A program made the position numbers and the translations under genes. This document shows positions 59,675 to 64,000 of a stretch of DNA of 64,000 nt, piece by piece (positions within the stretch are counted from its first letter, which is position 1; every line of letters begins with the position of its first letter). Source of the DNA: Lonicera japonica. Its lineage: Eukaryota > Streptophyta > Magnoliopsida > Dipsacales > Caprifoliaceae. Where the stretch lies: the NCBI GenBank assembly GCA_021464415.1, contig CM038464.1:56533328-56597327 (forward strand). Direction: 5' to 3'. Under the pieces are notes generated by a model. It ran no database searches. It had not been told where the DNA came from and worked only from the letters and a program-made list of their open reading frames with translations.

Positions 59675-60165
59675 CATTATGCTCCTCGTACTTGGTGGTC
59701 AACGCACTTTAGTGTTTTCTTCTTTGGGCAATCCCTAAGCCCAATAAGGACCATCACATAAAAAGCAAGTAGTTGTTCAATGTTCCTTACCTCCATTTTA
59801 CATTTTAGATGGTTTATGTCCTCCTTCGTTAGATCCTTGCTGAGGTTTGTCTCCCCCACTGTCTTCATCGTTACTCTTCTCATGAACACCCTTGTTATCC
59901 CTTATTGACGACTGATTTTTTTCATGATAGTCGATGATTGACTCTGATTCTGCTATAGCCTTAGTGAGGTCTCGTACACCACGTCTTTTGGGTTTAATCT
60001 TTGCCCAGTTTTTTAAGTGTACAAACAAAAATCTAGTTAATCCCACGCCTACAGTTGCACTTCGGGTAAAAAACAAGGGTACCAAACATAATGGGATACA
60101 TCGAAATAGACCACCCAAATGCCGGATAAAACATCGCAATGGATCGAGAACGAATTTAAGAGCCA
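59675..60165 (-). pseudogene. Ty3/gypsy gag fragment with broken CCHC knuckle
   Basis: On the - strand, RRGVRDLTKAIAESESI (60000-59940) resembles the gag region before the zinc knuckle, followed by a Lys/Asp/Gly-rich linker (HEKSNDEDSGGDKPQQG). Near 59730-59790 a knuckle is readable as CFLCDGPYWA in one frame and RDCPKKKTLK in the next, so a frameshift separates them. It is a dead fragment; the pol region is absent. Confidence 0.7.
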
Positions 60166-60343
60166 CTACGATGTTACCTTTTCATTTGATACCATTGAAC
60201 CTAAAGAATTCAATCCAGGGGAAGTTCAAATATAAGGAAATTTTTAGAAGGTTGACACAACGTTAGTATGGACTATGTTATATGGAAAGTGGGGGAACCA
60301 CCGAGCAACACAAAATTTGTGATGAGGGCGTCTCGAGCTTAAT

Positions 60344-60791
60344 TGGGGGGAGAATGTCACGTGCCGCCATATTTGGGGCGGATTGGTGTGCACATCCCGG
60401 TCACCTGGCTAGATGCCAATGGTGGATGCTTAAATCTATTCTAGAAGGTTCTAAGAGAGAGTGGAGGAACCATGTGGCGTAAGGTTCCAAAACACGCTAA
60501 AGAATGTTAGATAAATAGAAAGTGGTGGAGAAACCTTGGAAGCTTCCACAATTGTAGATATTATGTTTAGGTTATGGAGTATTATAGAATTGTATAGATT
60601 AATATAGAATCTTTTAATATCCTAGAATATTTCGGAGACTTTCCATTGAGGAAGGGAGATCAAGTCTATAAATAGGTAAGACTCCTTCATTTGTCTAATT
60701 GTAAACCTTAGAGTTATAAACATTCTTGTGATATAGTAAAGCTCTTTCGCTTTTCATACTTGTTTGTGCTTATTTCTTTCACTTAACCACA
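60344..60791 (+). repeat. Ty3/gypsy polypurine tract and LTR
   Basis: TTGGGGGGAGAA (60343-60354) directly precedes TGTCACG, the usual start of many gypsy LTRs. Within it, TATAAATA (60667) is a likely TATA box. The end is probably near CA at 60788-60791. It is in + orientation, opposite to the gag fragment to its left, so the two are not one colinear element. Confidence 0.65.
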
Positions 60792-61940
60792 CGATGTATA
60801 GCTAGTATTATATAATTATAAATTTTTATCACAAAAAGTATCATCTTATTATAAATAATAAAAATATAGTTATACATATAGTTATTTAAAATAATAAAAA
60901 TATAGTTATATATATAATTATTTAAAATAATATTGTGTGTTTTATTTGTTTTAGTTATTTAAGGTAATATATGTAGTGAAGGCATGGGCATATTTATTAG
61001 TGAACTCGGGTTAATCTTGACGTCTACACACATCCTAGATGGATTCAAGAGTATATCGATTTGTCTAGTTGACGGAATCAATTTTGTTATTGCTACACTT
61101 ATAGAACTTCTTAATATATGCAAGGAATAGGATCACGCCATACTTCGAGTGCCTACGTAGTGATGCAGGTCTTTTGCATCTCGAATTCATACGGCATTAC
61201 CTTCTCCTTTGCCATGGGGCAAGTTGCGTATCCTTGTAATGAAGACGCTTTTTATAGCACCAAGGTCAACATTAGCCTTTTGCCATGTAATGGGTTGTAG
61301 AGGCTTATTCAAATAAATAACATACATGGTTATACTGGAAATTCTTGGAATTTCTGAAATTGCTATTGTTAATTTGTGCAGACACACGGTGGAATATGTA
61401 TTTCTTTATAGAGAAATTGGAGTAGGTTCCAAATGTTTCAAACGTTACTCATATTTTGAGGTTATTGAATTAAGCATATATATTTAAAAAATCATAATCA
61501 TAATAATAATAAATTATTTTTTTCTGTTATAATTCTCATTTATTATTCGACAATTTTAAATATATTATTTATTGGTATAATATCTAGTTTCCCTTCCTAT
61601 ATCGAACAACTTAAATTGGTGGCACCCACAAGACCCACAAGAAATGTAGATGCTGTTGGTTTCATGTGTTTAAATTTCAAAATAACTTTTCTCACCAATT
61701 TTTGGTTTATTATTATTATTTTTTTTAACTAAATTTAGTGGGCTAATCACAAATGCGGATAAACTAAAAAATTGTAATCAAAATCTCTCTTAAACTTGCT
61801 CTCTATCATTTTGGGACTCTCTCTTAAACTTTTTCACCAAAATCTAGCTCTAGAATCGTCTCCACACATAATCCATCTTCCTATTCTCTAACCTCTCATC
61901 TCTCCCATACATACCTAAATTGCACACAACACAATCTACC
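60792..61940. other. Unassigned AT-rich DNA
   Basis: No gene recognised. A repeated AAAATATAGTTATA / ATTTAAAATAATA unit occurs near 60860-60930. The pyrimidine-rich stretch 61780-61910 (CTCTCTTAAAC repeated) has no reading frame. Confidence 0.3.
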
Positions 61941-61944
61941 AGAT

Positions 61945-62056
61945 TTCACATCATAGAAATAGAGTTTTATTTTTTAGATGGATCTCCTTCAAAGGGTTTG
62001 TCATATCATAAAAATAGAGTTCTATTTTTGAGATGGGTCTTCTTCAAAGAGCTTGT
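61945..62056. repeat. Tandem duplication, about 55 bp
   Basis: CATCATAGAAATAGAGTTTT ... CTTCAAAGGGTTTGT is repeated as CATATCATAAAAATAGAGTTC ... CTTCAAAGAGCTTGT immediately after. The copies are about 85% alike by eye. Confidence 0.6.
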
Positions 62057-62181
62057 ACGTGCCAGCATAACGGCAATGGTAGATTTTAAGAATTATGATA
62101 GACTAGGTATTGCTTGTGCGGTTCGGCACGGTGACCTAAAAAACATTAACCATTTGAAAACAGAGAGGCTGAAAAATAATA

Positions 62182-63051
62182 AGCAAAATGACCAAAAATA
62201 TCAACAAACTTTATCCCGACTTTCACTTAGGTCATTGAACTTTTTTTATATCAATCATAACAACGAACTTTTACCCGTTTATCAGTTACATCCAAAATGT
62301 AACTTTCGTCCATCAAATTTTAATAGAGTGCTTATGCGGACATTAAAATTTGACTTGGCTTATTAAAAAAAATAAAATAACACATAATAAAAAATGACAC
62401 CTTCCTTTCTCTCTCTTTCTCTCCTCCCCCGCCACCCCTTCCCCTTCCTCCTTCCTCTCCTCCCTCCACCTCTTCGTCCCTATCACTGTCAAGCTCATCG
62501 GCCCCACCTTCCATTCCACCTCCACCACCTAACTCAATACCCTCCTGTGTCGCCATTAAAGAAATAAAATAAACAAATGGAACCACATTACTTTATTATT
62601 GTCCACTGAGAAGTATAAACTGAAGTTACATTTTCGATTGGGTACCCACGTACATTGAGCAAATAGATGTAAACCCCTTGTACAGGCTTTTCCTCTTAGA
62701 AATCTAGTTTGACAATTTGGTTAATTACAAAGTAAGGGACTGAGATGAGAGGTGATCGTAGAGACGATGAAGTTTTGCTAATTTTATATTTAAGTGATTC
62801 AGTTAGTGTGGTGGAGAGAGAAGATGAGGAGAGAGAAACATCGAGGTGGAGAGAGTGGCGGATAGAGAAGGTGTGGTGGGTGTGAGTGAAGAGGGTGATG
62901 ACATGGAAGCTATCGGAGGTGATGGCGGCAGAGAGGATGGTATTGAGTTGGGTGGTGGAGGTGGATTGGAAGGTGGGGCCGACGAGCTTGACAGTGATGG
63001 GGACGGAGAAATGGATGGATGAAAGGAAGGAGGAAGGGGTGGTGGGGGAGA

Positions 63052-63083
<32 letters not shown>

Positions 63084-63691
63084 GAAGGTGTCGTCATTTT
63101 TAATAATGTGTTATTTATTTTTATTTTTTTAATAAGCCACATCAAATTTTAATGTCCACATAATCACTCCGTTAAAATTTATTAAACGAAAGTTATATTT
63201 TGGATGTAACTGATAAGTAAAAGTTCGTTGTTATGATTGATTGGAGAGAATGGTAGTGAGAGAAAGTATGGTGGTTGTGAGTGTGAGTGAAGAGGGTGAT
63301 GACATGGAAGTTATTGGAGGTGATGGCGGCGGAGAGGAAGGTATTGAGTTGGGTGGTGGAGGTGGAATGGAAGGTGGGGCCGACGAGCTTGACGGTGATG
63401 GGGACGGAGAAGTGGAGGGAGGAGGGGGTGGTGGGGGAGGAGAGAGAGAGAGAGAAAGAGAGGAAGGTGTCGTCGTTTTTTATAATGTGTTATTTATTTT
63501 TATTTTTTTAATAAGCCACGTCAGATTTTAATGTCCACATAAGCATTCCGTTAAAATTTAATAGACGAAAGTTACATTTTGGATGTAACCGATATGTAAA
63601 AGTTCGTTGTTATGATTGATACGAAAAAAAGTTCAATGACCTAAGTGAAAGTCGTGATAAAGTTCGTTGTCATTTTTGGTCATTTTGCCAA
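62182..63691. mobile_element. Long-inverted-repeat element with internal tandem copy (MULE-like?)
   Basis: The left arm (about 62182-62560) and right arm (about 63300-63691) are reverse complements: both start with GCAAAATGACC, then TTTATC(C/A)CGACTTTCACTTAG and TCATTGAACTTTTTTT, then a C/T-rich (or G/A-rich) block. A third, diverged copy in the right-arm orientation lies at about 62830-63240. aaaaataata (62172-62181) and aaaaatatta (63692-63701) may be a 10-bp target duplication (9/10). No transposase was seen. The long arms suggest Mutator-like or another non-autonomous element; the class is uncertain. Confidence 0.65.
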
Positions 63692-63701
63692 AAATATTAC
63701 T

Positions 63702-64000
63702 CAGTATCTAAACAACATACAACCTAAAATATTAATTAAGAAAATTGTATACGCAACAAATCACATTACAACAGGCGGGGCTTTTTTAAAACCTACATAA
63801 ATAAGCTATTATAAAAAGAGCGGCAACCGATGTAACTGTCGGGGTGGATTTGCTAAAGCCAAACTCGATATACTAAAAGATATATTCGACCCAACTAGAT
63901 TGAGGTGATTTTTTATTGAAAAGCTTGAATTTACCCCTGTTTATGATATGCTTATATTCGAACCCGTTTCGCCACCTAATCAAGATCGTCTTGGACCATT
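63702..64000. other. Unassigned window end
   Basis: No gene recognised. A GGGTTCGAATATAAGC-type B-box-like word (- strand, about 63953-63968) could mark another SINE-like piece, but no A box was placed. Confidence 0.25.

Noticed and set aside
62332..63531. Several open frames rich in Gly, Glu and Arg
   Set aside because: They are translations of a GA-rich repeat that occurs three times in the inverted-repeat element; composition alone explains them.
1..64000. CRISPR arrays, bacterial operons or an organelle insertion
   Set aside because: No regularly spaced identical repeats, no bacterial gene layout, and no chloroplast or mitochondrial gene was recognised; all genes are plant nuclear type.

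Overview
The window is AT-rich nuclear DNA from a flowering plant. The evidence is interrupted genes with GT-AG introns, plant-specific protein families, and dense plant-type transposons (Tourist-like and hAT MITEs, Ty1/copia, Ty3/gypsy and L1-type LINE fragments, tRNA-derived SINE-like pieces). The species cannot be fixed from the sequence. No bacterial-style operon, CRISPR array, rRNA or convincing tRNA gene was seen.

Four protein-coding genes are supported. (1) At about 2.1-6.8 kb, + strand: the C-terminal exons of a HEAT INTOLERANT 4 (HIT4)-like nuclear protein; its N-terminal exons were not found. (2) 9,280-9,807, - strand: an intronless NF-YB (histone-fold CCAAT-box factor) gene of 175 codons. 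(3) 27,047-41,984, + strand: a complete ten-coding-exon RKP/KPC1-type E3 ubiquitin ligase (SPRY domain at the N-terminal side, RING finger at the C-terminus, 1,279 residues when spliced), preceded by a leader with its own intron. (4) 43,831-47,026, + strand: a complete six-exon IST1-like ESCRT regulator (454 residues) ending in a MIT-interacting motif. These genes act in unrelated processes (heat-stress chromatin response, transcription, protein turnover, endosomal sorting). They look like ordinary neighbours, not a functional cluster.

The rest is mostly repeats. MITEs with TAA/TTA target duplications lie at 1,209, 19,668, 23,754, 36,399 and 38,796. hAT-type elements with 8-bp target duplications lie at 44-365 and at 32,776-33,912; the second sits in the largest RKP intron and keeps a transposase tail. 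A LINE fragment lies in the same intron. A foldback repeat family recurs between 13.9 and 44.4 kb. From about 48.5 kb to the end the window is gene-free: an LTR remnant, a LINE RNase H fragment, a decayed minus-strand copia element (52,389-57,558) split by a 1.5-kb solo LTR with a 5-bp duplication (55,213-56,732), gypsy gag and LTR pieces in opposite orientations, and a 1.5-kb long-inverted-repeat element with an internal duplication (62,182-63,691).

I did not find a convincing undescribed gene system. The points most worth a second look are the nested retroelements, the tandemly copied splice-acceptor region in the RKP leader intron, the inverted-repeat element near the right end, and an intron whose retention would remove the MIT-interacting motif from the IST1-like protein.
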